The notes beneath the pieces were generated by a model. That model did not search any database. It saw only the letters and a program-made list of their open reading frames with translations, and was not told where the DNA came from. A DNA stretch of 64,000 nt, taken from NCBI GenBank assembly GCA_965213575.1, contig CBDBZN010000007.1, positions 67,399 to 131,398 on the forward strand, read 5' to 3'. Source of the DNA: JAUHXS01 sp965213575. Its GTDB lineage: Bacteria; Bacteroidota; Bacteroidia; Chitinophagales; JAUHXS01. Positions 1-9,900 of this stretch are shown here, one piece after another; the stretch's first letter is position 1, and each line of letters begins with the position of its first letter. The position numbers were made by a program, and so were the translations under genes.

Positions 1-599
1 AAACTGCTGGCATATTTTGCAGTATAGGCCATGATAGATGTTTCAGAAAATCCTTCTTCATCTAATGCATCTCTAATGTATCCGACCCTTCCGTCCATCA
101 TGTCTGAAGGGGCAATTATATCTGCACCTGCTTCAGCTTGTGCTAACGCCATTTTTGCAAGGATCTCTAATGATTCATCGTTTAATATTTTACCATTTTT
201 AACCAATCCATCATGCCCGTCTGAGCTATAAGGGTCCATCGCTACATCAGTTATTACACAGCTTTCCGGAAAAGCTTTTTTGATTTCCCGAATAGCCTTT
301 GAATAAAAATTGGACGAATTAAAGCTATAGCTCGCTTTAGGATCTTTATGTTTATCTTCTACTGCAGGAAAGATGGCAAAAGCATGAATGCCTAGCTTTA
401 CACATTCTTCTATTTCTTTTAGTAATAAGTCAATAGTAAGCCTACTAATACCCGGCATCGACTTAATAGGCACTGTCCTATTGTTTCCATCTATAACAAA
501 TAGAGGAAAAATAAGTTTATTGAGGTTGAGGGCTGTCTCACTAACTAAATTTCTAATAACTTCAGTTTTACGATTTCTGCGTGGACGATGACTCAACAT
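1..599 (-). CDS. hemB: Delta-aminolevulinic acid dehydratase (porphobilinogen synthase), 3' end cut by the window
   Basis: Condenses two 5-aminolevulinate molecules to porphobilinogen in cytosolic haem synthesis. I translated the reverse strand from the ATG at 599; about 199 of the usual ~325 residues are present and the frame is open to the window edge. Visible signatures are the N-terminal RPRRNR segment, the metal-loop motif DVAMDPYSSDGHDG, and YTAKYASS, which holds the first Schiff-base lysine. The metal loop has Ala/Asp/Asp where zinc-type enzymes have three cysteines, so this is the non-zinc (Mg/K-type) subclass. It is the last visible gene of a run nhaD-crcB-hemB, with a 6-nt gap from crcB, so co-transcription is likely. 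The family call is firm; only the C-terminal half is unseen. Confidence 0.95.
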   Translation of the reverse strand, partial: MLSHRPRRNRKTEVIRNLVSETALNLNKLIFPLFVIDGNNRTVPIKSMPGISRLTIDLLLKEIEECVKLGIHAFAIFPAVEDKHKDPKASYSFNSSNFYSKAIREIKKAFPESCVITDVAMDPYSSDGHDGLVKNGKILNDESLEILAKMALAQAEAGADIIAPSDMMDGRVGYIRDALDEEGFSETSIMAYTAKYASS

Positions 600-605
600 A
601 TGCTA

Positions 606-962
606 TTATTTTATGATTGATATTCCTAACCATACTGCTCCCATGCAGGCAATGACGCTTATAAAAATATTACTCAATGCAACCCATACCTCTCCTCTTT
701 GTAATAAGGTAACTGTTTCGAGGCTAAAAGTAGAAAAAGTACTAAACCCACCGCAAAAGCCGATAGCAATGAGATATTTATAGGTTTCATTACTTCTGCT
801 TAACATTAAGCCTACTGTTAAACCTAATATAAAGCTTGCAGATAAATTGGCTATAAAAGTAGCGAATGGAAATGTTTGAGATTGTCCGGATAATATTTTA
901 CCTAACATTAATCTGACTACGCTACCCAATCCTCCGCCAATGAATACCGCCAGATAACTCAT
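606..962 (-). CDS. crcB: CrcB/Fluc fluoride channel
   Basis: Small inner-membrane protein that exports fluoride as a dual-topology dimer. The 118 residues form four hydrophobic segments, with the family signatures GGGLGSVVR near the N-terminus, the asparagine-containing FANLSASF-like second helix (here FIANLSASF) and the GFCGGFSTFSTFS loop that forms the ion path in the third helix. Length is normal. The ATG directly abuts the stop codon of the upstream nhaD gene (0-nt spacing), so the two are almost certainly translated from one message. No fluoride riboswitch can be expected here because there is no leader. A single copy is present; some bacteria have two heteromeric copies. Confidence 0.95.
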   Translation of the reverse strand: MSYLAVFIGGGLGSVVRLMLGKILSGQSQTFPFATFIANLSASFILGLTVGLMLSRSNETYKYLIAIGFCGGFSTFSTFSLETVTLLQRGEVWVALSNIFISVIACMGAVWLGISIIK

Positions 963-2408
963 TTAGAAAAAGAATATCAACCAAGTGAGGAAGAGCACAG
1001 GCAATAATATGGGCAAAGAATATCTAACAATATAGCTTACAAAAGAAGGCATCGAAATACCTACTTGTTCAGCTATTGATTTTACCATAAAATTCGGAGC
1101 GTTCCCAATATAAGTCATCGCTCCAAAAAATACAGAAGAAACAGATATTGCCATTAATTGCCTGCCATGCTGTTGAGCAAACTCCAATACTTGCAATTTC
1201 ACATTAATATCCAGATTAAACTTACCCATTCCGGCAGCTAAAAAATTAAGATAGGTAGGTGCATTGTCCAACACTCCTGATAAAGAACCTGTTGCCCAAT
1301 ACAATGAACTAATAGAGATCAACTGCTGCCCATCCGGAGATTTAGCAAATTCACTGATTAATTGTAAAGCCGGCATCATGGTAGCAAATATTCCAATGAA
1401 TAAGTAGGCTACCTCTTTAATTGGCTCGAAGTCAAACTCGTTTCCTTTTAATGACTCAGGATCTGATGTTTTAAAAGCTATAACCGCTGTTCCCAACATG
1501 ATCAATTCTCTTACAAAAGAAAATTTATCACCATGAAAAGTTATGGCAGGCACCCAATCTAGTACATTTGGATCTAAAAAAACAGCCCCGATAGTTACTA
1601 CCAGCCAAATTACATTTTTCAATCCTTTTACTTCTATTTTACCTGAATAATCGACGGCATGCACCTCCATTGCTCTATATTTTTTATTATCAATCAGGAA
1701 AAAGATAATAGCTAAAACTCCTACTCCAAAAGCCCATTCTAAAACAATATTTTCTAAAGTCCAGAAAAATGGCACGCCTTTTAAAAAGCCTAAAAACAAG
1801 GGAGGGTCGCCAATAGGAGTCAATGCCCCACCCACATTACTTACCATAAAAATAAAAAACACGATGTGATAAGGCTTAATGCGGTCTTTATTTAACCGAA
1901 TAAACGGCCGAATCAATAACATAGAAGCACCGGTTGTACCAATTACGTTAGCAATAACTGCCCCTATTAAAAGTAAAATCACATTTGCTATAGGCGTACC
2001 CGCTTTATCTACTTTAATTAAAATTCCTCCTGAAGCAACAAATAGTGCAGTCAGCAAGGCTATAAAAGAGAAATATTCCGCAAGGGAATGAATAGGATGA
2101 TGTATGTCGTGAAGAAAAAATATATAATAAATGGCTACAATACCTCCTAATAACCCAGCTATAAAAGGATAATTTTTATGCCAAAAATGTTCAAAAAAAA
2201 GTGGGCCTGTTGCAATCATGATCAATAGTATAGCAAATGGTATCACTGATATAGGTGATGGTTCCTTTCCGTGTGCCGCTTCTTCCTTTTCAGCTGAGGT
2301 ATTCGCATGTGCTGCAGTGGTGATCTCTTCCTCATTATCTGCGTAAATCTTATCAGGTGCAAATGTGAATGTTGAAACAATGGCTAATAAATAAAATAAT
2401 TTTCTCAT
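963..2408 (-). CDS. nhaD: NhaD-type sodium:proton antiporter
   Basis: Inner-membrane Na+/H+ exchanger of the ArsB/NhaD (ion transporter) superfamily, 481 residues with about 12 hydrophobic segments. The strongest signature is the GGALTPIGDPPLFLGFL segment near residue 195, typical of NhaD, with conserved GNAPN and FLDPNVLDW stretches. The first ~23 residues look like a cleavable signal or first membrane segment, and are followed by a charged Glu/His-rich stretch (residues 25-50). ATG start at 2408; a candidate promoter box lies 36 nt upstream. It heads the nhaD-crcB-hemB run. The pairing of an Na+ exchanger and a fluoride channel suggests ion homeostasis, but the grouping with hemB has no obvious logic. 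Confidence 0.9.
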   Translation of the reverse strand: MRKLFYLLAIVSTFTFAPDKIYADNEEEITTAAHANTSAEKEEAAHGKEPSPISVIPFAILLIMIATGPLFFEHFWHKNYPFIAGLLGGIVAIYYIFFLHDIHHPIHSLAEYFSFIALLTALFVASGGILIKVDKAGTPIANVILLLIGAVIANVIGTTGASMLLIRPFIRLNKDRIKPYHIVFFIFMVSNVGGALTPIGDPPLFLGFLKGVPFFWTLENIVLEWAFGVGVLAIIFFLIDNKKYRAMEVHAVDYSGKIEVKGLKNVIWLVVTIGAVFLDPNVLDWVPAITFHGDKFSFVRELIMLGTAVIAFKTSDPESLKGNEFDFEPIKEVAYLFIGIFATMMPALQLISEFAKSPDGQQLISISSLYWATGSLSGVLDNAPTYLNFLAAGMGKFNLDINVKLQVLEFAQQHGRQLMAISVSSVFFGAMTYIGNAPNFMVKSIAEQVGISMPSFVSYIVRYSLPILLPVLFLTWLIFFF

Positions 2409-2444
2409 TATGTATCGCTTAAGAAGTCTTTTAATATGTGACTA

Positions 2445-2452
2445 CAAAAATA
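2445..2452 (-). promoter_or_regulatory. Candidate -7 box for nhaD
   Basis: On the minus strand the bases read TATTTTTG, an exact match to the Bacteroidota -7 consensus TAnnTTTG, 36 nt before the nhaD ATG. I see no clear TTG at the -33 position, so support is from the box and its placement only. Confidence 0.35.
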
Positions 2453-2537
2453 GTAAAAGATGTTAATTTCACTAATAGAGTGTTAATAAACTACTTTTAT
2501 TTTCCTGCCTTAACTTAATACCTTTAACATTCTATCT

Positions 2538-3689
2538 ATGAAAGAATTTTTTAATCCCATAAATATTTCTGAGGTCATAGGCCATTTCGACTTAGATGAA
2601 AGGCAATGGGGTAATTGTATTGAGGCATATGACTTTAATTTTATCGATATTAAAAAAATAGATATTGCTGTTATTGGTATAGAAGAAGATAGAGGTAGTA
2701 TTAGAAATATTGGCTCTAAGTTGGCTCCTAAAAAAATCAGGCAAGAATTATATCAACTATTTAATTGGGAAACAAGCTTTAAAGTAGCTGATCTAGGGAA
2801 TCTACGGTTAGGTTTATCGAAGGAAGAAACTTATGAACGTTTAAGCAAGGTGCTGCATGAGCTCAATAAAGAAAAAGTTCTTACCATAATTTTAGGTGGG
2901 AGTAACGACTTATTATATGCAGTTTGTAAAGGCCTTACTCACTTAAAAGAGGGAATTAACTTAGTTAATATTGATGAAACGTTTGATGTGTATACAAGCA
3001 AGAAAAAAGATCAAATAGAGCAGATTAATGCTAAAAACTTTCTCGGATATATTTTTAATGATAAGAGTATCCATTTATATAACTACAGCCATGTGGGTTA
3101 TCAAAGCTATTTAACCGACCCAACGGTACTCTCACTGATTGAAAAAAATTATTTTGAGGCATATAGATTGGGAAATGTTAGAGAGAACCTATCGGAGATC
3201 GAACCCATTATTCGTGATGCAGACGTAGTAGGAATAGATATTTCTGCGGTTCGGCAATCTGATGCACCGGGAAATAAAAATGCATCGCCAAACGGCTTTT
3301 TTGCGGAAGAAGCTTGTCAAATTATGCGCTATGCCGGCATGAGCAATCAACTAAACACCATAGGTTTTTTTGAATATAATCCTGATTTTGATAAAAATAA
3401 TCAAACGGCCAAGTTAATGGCACAAATGATCTGGTATTATGTACGAGGTTATTATAATCGTAAATCCGGAGGCCCTACTATCGATCCTCAAAATTTTGTT
3501 AAGTACATTGTTAATATAAAAGATTCGGAATTAGTCTTTTGGAAACATAAATCTAACGAACGTTGGTGGCTGGAAATGCCTACTAAATCAGAGCGGCATA
3601 AATTTATCGCTTGCTCATATTCTGATTACCAAATTGCTTGTAACGATGAATTTCCTGACCGTTGGTTAATGGCATTGCATAAGCCTTAA
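2538..3689 (+). CDS. Arginase/formimidoylglutamase-fold protein lacking the metal ligands
   Basis: A 383-residue protein of the ureohydrolase (arginase/agmatinase/HutG) superfamily. The fold is recognisable, but the manganese-binding motifs are altered. Where active members have GGDHS the sequence is GGSND (120-124), where they have DAHxD it is DETFD (146-150), and the SxDxD motif is replaced by DISAVRQSD (234-242). No bridging His/Asp set remains. The C-terminal part (FYAEEACQ-like segment, Trp-rich region 345-383 ending EFPDRWLMALHKP) resembles what I recall of Bacteroidota proteins often labelled formimidoylglutamase, so the loss appears to be a subfamily trait and not local decay. No hut genes are nearby. 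The real function is unknown; a catalytic role in histidine or arginine breakdown is unlikely. Confidence 0.7.
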   Translation: MKEFFNPINISEVIGHFDLDERQWGNCIEAYDFNFIDIKKIDIAVIGIEEDRGSIRNIGSKLAPKKIRQELYQLFNWETSFKVADLGNLRLGLSKEETYERLSKVLHELNKEKVLTIILGGSNDLLYAVCKGLTHLKEGINLVNIDETFDVYTSKKKDQIEQINAKNFLGYIFNDKSIHLYNYSHVGYQSYLTDPTVLSLIEKNYFEAYRLGNVRENLSEIEPIIRDADVVGIDISAVRQSDAPGNKNASPNGFFAEEACQIMRYAGMSNQLNTIGFFEYNPDFDKNNQTAKLMAQMIWYYVRGYYNRKSGGPTIDPQNFVKYIVNIKDSELVFWKHKSNERWWLEMPTKSERHKFIACSYSDYQIACNDEFPDRWLMALHKP

Positions 3690-3713
3690 AAATAACTCAC
3701 AGTATTAGCTATA

Positions 3714-4937
3714 CTAGCCTTCATTAATACTAAAATCTAATTTCTTCAAAGCTTTCCAATAATCCGGAAATGACTTTTTCACAACTTGAGGATCGGCGAT
3801 AGAGATGTTTTTGCATTTTATAGCTAATGGAGCAAAAGCCATCGCCATGCGGTGATCGTCATAGGTGTCAATAGTAACCGAAGCAGGCTTAACCTCTCCT
3901 TGAAGACAATATTCTCTATCAGATATTTTAGTAAAACTTACCTGCAGTTTTTTCAACTCTTTTTGAAGTGCTAAAATGCGGTCGGTTTCCTTAATATGAA
4001 GTGTTTGCAAGCCTCCTGCATTTATTTCGACTCCTAAACCGGCACAGGTTGTTAGCACTGTTTGAGCCAGGTCTGGGCAAGAAGAAAAATCAATTTTAAT
4101 TTTTTTAGGTAGAGGAAGGTTGTTTTTAATAATTCGCACTCCCTGATCGGTAAACTCAGATGTCACCCCCAGCGATTCCATTATACTTGCTATCACAATA
4201 TCACCTTGGAGAGATTTTTCAGTTAGGCCTTCTAAAAAAATATCAGCTTGATCAGCTAAGGCTGCCATTTCATAAAAATAAGAGGCTGCCGACCAGTCTG
4301 CTTCTACAGTATAATTGACCGGTTTGTATTTTTGTGAAGCAACAGCAATAACGTTTTCCTTCCAAGTATACGCTATGCCAAAAGTCACCATTATATCTAA
4401 AGTCATTTGAATATATGGAGCAGAAACCGGAATACCGATTAATTGTACAGTAAGCCCATCTCTCAAGCAAGGAGCAACAAGCAATAATGCACTTATAAAT
4501 TGGCTACTGATGCCGGCATCTATTTTTACTGTTCCTCCGGTAACATTTCCTCCTTTTATCTTTAAAGGAGGAAAATTTTCTTTTCCTACATACGCTACAT
4601 CTCCTCCAAGCTGCTTCAAAACATCTACTAAAATGCCGATAGGCCTATTCTGCATGCGCACTGAACCTGTAAGAACAGTTTCTGTATCTTTCATTAAAAA
4701 ATAAGCCGATAAAAAACGCATAGCCGTGCCTGCATGCCCTACATCAGCAATAGATGGATGCTCAGCAAGGATATTTTGGAGTGTTTGAGTATCTTTTGCA
4801 TTAGATAAATTGCTGATCTTAAATTGCTTTTCGCATAGGTGTTGAATAATTAAAACGCGATTACTGATGCTTTTAGAGGCTGGTAGTACCACATTTCCGG
4901 AGAATATTTTATCTGGCCTACTGACTTTATATTGCAT
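3714..4937 (-). CDS. aroA: 3-phosphoshikimate 1-carboxyvinyltransferase (EPSP synthase)
   Basis: Sixth step of the shikimate pathway: transfers enolpyruvyl from PEP to shikimate 3-phosphate in the cytosol. At 407 residues it is slightly short for the family. Signatures in order: PASKSISNR (substrate Lys/Ser/Arg) near residue 19, GHAGTAMRFLSAY (PEP loop), RPIGILVDVLKQLGG, AGISSQFISALLL, DWSAASYFYEMAAL, the catalytic-region KETDRILALQKEL and DDHRMAMAFAPLA, ending SFPDYWKAL. ATG at 4937. Its first 11 nt overlap the end of aroB, which precedes it on the same strand, so the two shikimate genes are translationally coupled. The opposite-strand ORFs inside this gene are shadows. Confidence 0.96.
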   Translation of the reverse strand: MQYKVSRPDKIFSGNVVLPASKSISNRVLIIQHLCEKQFKISNLSNAKDTQTLQNILAEHPSIADVGHAGTAMRFLSAYFLMKDTETVLTGSVRMQNRPIGILVDVLKQLGGDVAYVGKENFPPLKIKGGNVTGGTVKIDAGISSQFISALLLVAPCLRDGLTVQLIGIPVSAPYIQMTLDIMVTFGIAYTWKENVIAVASQKYKPVNYTVEADWSAASYFYEMAALADQADIFLEGLTEKSLQGDIVIASIMESLGVTSEFTDQGVRIIKNNLPLPKKIKIDFSSCPDLAQTVLTTCAGLGVEINAGGLQTLHIKETDRILALQKELKKLQVSFTKISDREYCLQGEVKPASVTIDTYDDHRMAMAFAPLAIKCKNISIADPQVVKKSFPDYWKALKKLDFSINEG

Positions 4938-5997
4938 AAATAGAATTATAGTAAGCTAAAGCTTCTACAATAAGTTTATTTTCAACATACTGATTAACAA
5001 CAGGATTGCCTATTTCCTTTAATAGTGTAAAAGAAATTTTTCCTCCTTCATTTTTTTTGTCATTTTTCATTAAACTCATAATAGGCACATAATCGTCTGA
5101 TTTAATTTGATGATAAGCATATAAAGATTTTATCTTTTGAGTGATTTGATCGGCCGCATACTCACTAAAATTTTGGATTACTTTAGATATATAAATTGCG
5201 CATATCATTCCAAGAGCTACGGCATGTCCGTGACTGATGGGAGTGCTACTATTTAAAAAGTAGGTTTCTACAGCATGCCCAATGGTATGTCCAAAATTTA
5301 AAGCTTTTCTTATCCCTTTTTCATAAGGATCTTGCTCAATTATCTCCTTTTTGATTAAAATAGAACGGTAAATGATTGCTTGAATATCTTTTAAAGGCTC
5401 ACTAACAGATACATGATATATTTTTTGCCAATAATCTTCATCAGCAATTAGTGCATGTTTAATGATCTCTGCATATCCATTTAATATTTCTGTTTGAGGC
5501 AAAGTAGTTAGATAGGAAATGTTGATCCAAACCAATTGAGGATCAGAAAAAAGCCCGATAACATTTTTATATCCCTTATAGTCAATGCCCGTTTTGCTTC
5601 CAATTGCTGCATCAACCATGGCTAACAGTGAAGTAGGGATTTGAATAAAGTCAATGCCTCTCTTATAGGTACTTGCGATAAAACCTCCCATATCTGTAAC
5701 CACTCCCCCTCCTAAATTTATCACTAATGATTTTCTGTCAGCTTCCTTAGTAAGTAATTCCGACCATATCTTTTCGCAAGTAGGCAAAGCTTTGTATTCT
5801 TCCCCGGCAAGAATATTTATTAACTGCGCTGTTCCTAAAGCAGAACACTTTTTAATTAGATCAGGAAAACAGTGCTGGTAAGTATTTTCATCTGTAAGGA
5901 TAAATATTTTAGAATATTTATTTTTTGCTATAACCTGCTTTAAGCGGTCAGCATGATTAAAAACAATAGCATAATTTTGCAGCTGCAGCTCTTCCAT
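4927..5997 (-). CDS. aroB: 3-dehydroquinate synthase
   Basis: Second step of the shikimate pathway: NAD- and metal-dependent conversion of DAHP to 3-dehydroquinate. Visible signatures are GGGVVTDMGGFIA (NAD loop), PTSLLAMVDAAIGSKTGID, and the three metal ligands in NGYAEIIKHAL (Glu), NFGHTIGHAVE (His) and SHGHAVALGM (His). The frame extends 24 nt further to a TTG at 6021, but that TTG is part of a promoter box (TATTTTTG, 6026-6019). I therefore choose the ATG at 5997 (sequence MEELQLQNYAIVF), which leaves a 21-nt gap from the box. This gives 356 residues, normal for the family. First gene of the aroB-aroA pair. Confidence 0.93.
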   Translation of the reverse strand: MEELQLQNYAIVFNHADRLKQVIAKNKYSKIFILTDENTYQHCFPDLIKKCSALGTAQLINILAGEEYKALPTCEKIWSELLTKEADRKSLVINLGGGVVTDMGGFIASTYKRGIDFIQIPTSLLAMVDAAIGSKTGIDYKGYKNVIGLFSDPQLVWINISYLTTLPQTEILNGYAEIIKHALIADEDYWQKIYHVSVSEPLKDIQAIIYRSILIKKEIIEQDPYEKGIRKALNFGHTIGHAVETYFLNSSTPISHGHAVALGMICAIYISKVIQNFSEYAADQITQKIKSLYAYHQIKSDDYVPIMSLMKNDKKNEGGKISFTLLKEIGNPVVNQYVENKLIVEALAYYNSIYAI

Positions 5998-6018
5998 TTG
6001 TAATAGTGTTGTAAGATT

Positions 6019-6026
6019 CAAAAATA
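6019..6026 (-). promoter_or_regulatory. Candidate -7 box for aroB-aroA
   Basis: Minus strand reads TATTTTTG, an exact TAnnTTTG match. It overlaps the longest-frame TTG start of aroB, so it argues for the ATG at 5997. No convincing -33 TTG is seen upstream. Confidence 0.45.
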
Positions 6027-6318
6027 GTTAAAACTATATGAATTAAACATGTTAATGACATTGAGAAGTTAGCTAAAAATTAAAATTATATTCTATTTTG
6101 TATAAAGCAAAGTCAATTAAATAATATAAGACAATCTTATAAACTTGGATTTTCCACCACAATAATGGAATAAAATTCAACAAATTAATTTACAAATCTT
6201 TATTATTTTATTATTATAAATAATTATAACAAGCTCAAAATCACAATATTTAATCAAATTCTAATATCTGGCATTATTATTATAACTAATATATTATTAT
6301 TTAATTAAAACAAAAACT
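6027..6318. other. AT-rich intergenic region between divergent aroB and csbD
   Basis: About 290 nt without a supported gene. It is very A/T-rich with runs such as TATTATTTTATTATTATAAATAATTATAA. It must hold the promoters for aroB (left) and the CsbD gene (right). I see no exact TAnnTTTG in the rightward direction (CTATTTTG near 6092 is one T short), no stable GC hairpin and no RNA gene. Confidence 0.5.
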
Positions 6319-6510
6319 ATGAGTGCGACGACAGATAAGTTAAAAGGAAATTGGAATGTAGTTAAAGGAAAATTAAAACAACAATATGGTGAATTATCTG
6401 ATGATGATTTGAAATACTCTGAAGGTAAAGAAGATGAGCTTTTAGGTAGAATTCAAAAAAAGACAGGTAAATCTAAAGATGAAGTAAAAAAATTCATAGA
6501 TAACATTTAG
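6319..6510 (+). CDS. CsbD family stress-response protein
   Basis: A 63-residue hydrophilic, probably helical protein of the CsbD family (general stress proteins such as E. coli YjbJ; biochemical role unknown). Matching features are the N-terminal KLKGNWNVVKGKLKQQYGELSDDDL, with conserved G-W/N-KGKLK and the Asp-rich turn, then EGKEDELLGRIQKKTG and a final KDEVKKFIDN helix. Length is normal. ATG start with no Shine-Dalgarno sequence. It is followed 20 nt later by a strong intrinsic terminator (6530-6560), so it forms its own transcript. A Rho_N-type small gene follows; both kinds of gene tend to be stress-induced in other bacteria, which is only suggestive here. Confidence 0.9.
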   Translation: MSATTDKLKGNWNVVKGKLKQQYGELSDDDLKYSEGKEDELLGRIQKKTGKSKDEVKKFIDNI

Positions 6511-6529
6511 AATTTGTGTGTTGTAAGTG

Positions 6530-6560
6530 CCCATGGAGTAACCCTCCATGGGTTTTTTTT
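6530..6560 (+). terminator. Intrinsic terminator after the CsbD gene
   Basis: Perfect 9-bp stem CCCATGGAG / CTCCATGGG around a 5-nt loop, directly followed by eight T residues (6553-6560). This is the clearest terminator in the window. It also shows that the next open frame, which is open from 6514, does not start there. Confidence 0.9.
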
Positions 6561-6579
6561 AGATGTAAAGGTAAAATTT

Positions 6580-6828
6580 ATGGCTAAGAAAGAAATGAAT
6601 CGTATTAAGAATAAGGATCAATATGAAGCCTTAAAAGATCAAGGATACAGCAAACAAAAAGCTGCGCGTATTGCTAATACTCCAGATGCGGGCAAAAAAG
6701 GTGGTAAAAGCAAATCTTACGAAGACCGTACAAAAGAAGAGCTGTACGATGAAGCTAAAAAAGTAGGAATCGAAGGCAGGTCGGATATGAGTAAAGATGA
6801 ACTCATAAAAGCATTGAGAAATAACTAA
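6580..6828 (+). CDS. DUF7218/Rho_N-type small basic protein
   Basis: An 82-residue lysine-rich protein. The frame is open from 6514, but that stretch runs through the terminator hairpin, so the ATG at 6580 (MAKKEMNRIKNKDQYEAL) is chosen. The N-terminal half has the pattern KNKDQYEALKDQGYSKQKAARIAN and a GKKGGKSKSYEDRTKEEL linker. The C-terminal half, ELYDEAKKVGIEGRSDMSKDELIKALRNN, is a Rho-termination-factor N-terminal (SAP-like) helical motif that often binds nucleic acid. Similar short proteins, often labelled DUF7218 or plasmid-stabilisation-like, are common next to stress genes. Function is not established; DNA or RNA binding is inference from the motif. Confidence 0.8.
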   Translation: MAKKEMNRIKNKDQYEALKDQGYSKQKAARIANTPDAGKKGGKSKSYEDRTKEELYDEAKKVGIEGRSDMSKDELIKALRNN

Positions 6829-6957
6829 TCATTTCCAATATTTTTCTAATATATCTCATTCCCCGTTATATACTATATATTCTTGTCCATTTTTATAGTG
6901 CCTGATTTTATACAAGATTGATTGCATAAAATTTTTAGTTTCAGTATCTTGTAGATA

Positions 6958-9900
6958 ATGAAAAATAAAAAATCCCCAATTTTAATTTGGACATTGTTTT
7001 TCTTTGTCGCCTTTACCGTTGCAAATCAAAATCATGAAGCCTACCAAGGCAATATTAAATTCGTGGAAAATAAAGGGCAGTGGGAAAATTTCATTCAATA
7101 TAAAGCTGACATACCCGACGGAAATCTCTTTCTATTAAAAAATAAGCTTACCTACGTTTTTTATAAAGGTGGCTCGGAACATCTTCACGGACAAAAAGAA
7201 CATTCAAAAGCCGAAAATAAATTTAAAGCTCATGCTTTTCATGTAAACTTTTTAAAGGCAAATGATAATATTACGATTAAGCGAGAACAGCCTTATGAAG
7301 GAATCAATAATTATTACCTTGGCAATGATCCGGCTAAATGGCAAAGTGGAGTTATAAGTTATCAGAAAATTATATATGAAAATATATGGCCAAACATTGA
7401 TTGGCAAATGTACAGTTATGGAGCCGATTTAAAATATGATTTTGTTGTACATCCCGGTACAAACACAAAAAAAATAAAATTATTATATGAAGGAGTCGAT
7501 AACATTTATCTCTCCGATGGCAATCTTCATGTCCACACCTCTGTCAATAATTTTATAGAACAACAACCGTATGCCTATCAAATAGTTAATGGAATTAAAA
7601 TAACTGTTCCCTGTGATTATAAATTAAAAAATAATGAGTTAAGTTTTTCTTTTCCGGAAGGGTATAATAGAAATGTTGACCTCGTCATTGATCCTCGATT
7701 GATCTTTTCTTCTTACTCAGGTTCTACAGCTAATAACTTTGGCTTTACTGCTTCATATGACGATGAGGGCAACCTATATGCAGGAGGTAACGTATTTGGC
7801 ATGGGCTACCCTACTTCTACAGGTGCCTATGATTCTACTTTTAATGGAGGAACTAATTTAGTAGACATCAGCATAAGTAAATTTAGTACTGACGGAAGCT
7901 CATTGATATATTCGACTTATCTAGGAGGAAATGAAACAGAAGTACCGCACAGCTTGGTAACTAACAGCAATAATGAATTATATATTTTAGGAACTACAAG
8001 CTCCACTGATTTCCCAATTAGTAGTGATGCTGCGGATAACACCTTCGGTGGTGGAACTTTTGCAAATTATACTCAGAATGGTGCAGTGTATAGGTTAGGA
8101 ACGGATATCATTGTTTGTAAATTAAATGCTGATGGCACTGCCCTACTTGGCTCCACATACATGGGCGGGAGCGGAAATGATGGCCTTAACCAAGCTTTCA
8201 TATATAATTATGGAGATCAATTTAGAGGAGAAATAATTGTAGATGATAATAGCAATATTTTTGTTGCTTCTTCTACGAGATCAGTGGGAATGACTTTAGT
8301 AAACCCTTTACAAGATACCATTAGAGGCAGTCAAGATGGATTTGTATTTAAATTGAATAGTGATCTATCAGTTATAGAATGGTCAACATACTTCGGAGGT
8401 AATAACGATGATGCAGCATATGGTATACAGTTTGACCGAATGGGTAATATGTATATCTGTGGTGGTACAACTAGTGATACATTATTACCTGGAATATCTG
8501 CTACCTCTTTAAATAACCAATTGCAGGGGAATATAGATGGATTTATAGGCCATATCTCCGCTGATGGTTCGACTGCAATTAATAGTACGTATTTGGGGAC
8601 GACTGCTTATGACCAAGTTTATTTTGTTCAAACAGATACAAATAATAACGTATATGTTTTAGGGCAAACAGAAGGGCAGTACGACTCCATGTCTGTTAAT
8701 GGATCAATTTATTACGATGAAAATGCTAAACAGTTTATTCATAAGCTAAATCCTACTTTAAATAATACCATATTCGCCACTACATTCGGCACAAACACTC
8801 CAGTTCCTAATATATCTCCCAGTGCTTTTCTAGTAAACGATTGTGAAAATATTTTTCTTTCAGGCTGGGGCGGCAACACTAATAATCAAGGTAATACATT
8901 AGGTATGTTCGTCACTGCTAATGCGTATGATGAAACTACTGACGGTAGTGATTTTTACTTTTTATTATTATCTCAAAACGCTGCTAGTGCCTTATATGCT
9001 ACATTTTTTGGCGGCACTCAAACTTTTGGATCGGGCATTTCTGCAGAACATGTAGACGGTGGGACAAGCCGATTTGATAAAAAAGGCATTATGTATCAAG
9101 CAGTTTGTGCCAGTTGTGGCCTGAGTACTAATAACTTTCCTACTACACCGGGCGTTGTATCTAATACAGATAATAGCTCTGGAGGATGTAATATAGGCGT
9201 AATTAAATTTGATTTTTCGGAACTAACTGCTGATTTGGAAGTTTCTCTAGATCAATCATGCGGGTCAGGCAGAGCAAGCTTTGCTAACAAAAGTTTGGGA
9301 GGAATAAAGCATCATTGGATTTTTGGTGATGGTACGGACACCACACTTAACTCTACTGAGACTGTCTTTCATAATTACGACGCAGTAGGCACATATGAAA
9401 TATTATTAATTATTACAGATAGCACAACTTGTACCTTACAAGATACTGCTAGCACTATTATAACTATATTTGAAGAAAATAATAACGCACAGGCTTTCCC
9501 TGATACGACTATTTGTTTGGGAGAAAGTGTAATAATTAATGCACTCGGAGGGAACACATTTTATTGGTCGCCAAGTATTAGCTTATCTGATTCTACTATA
9601 TCATCTCCTATTGCTAGTCCTGACTCCACAACTACTTATCAAGTAATAGCTGTAGATAGTAATGGCTGCATCGATTCAGCCAGGGTAACAGTTAATGTTA
9701 AGGCAACTGCTATAGCACTATTTGACTATGTATCACCAATTAAGCCGGTGGTTGCAGTAGGCGATAAAGTAACATTTATTAATCAAAGTTCATTTGCCAA
9801 CAGTTATAGTTGGACGTTTGGCGATGGTACATCTTCAACTGAAGAATCTCCGTCTCATGCTTATAGTAATGAAGGAATTTATACAGTTTGTTTAACAGCC

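Noticed and set aside
6019..6021. TTG start for aroB
   Set aside because: It is part of a TAnnTTTG promoter box; the ATG at 5997 gives a normal length and leader.
6514..6579. Upstream extension of the Rho_N-type gene to a start at 6514
   Set aside because: The stretch runs through the perfect terminator stem and T-run (6530-6560), and the translated residues have no family similarity.
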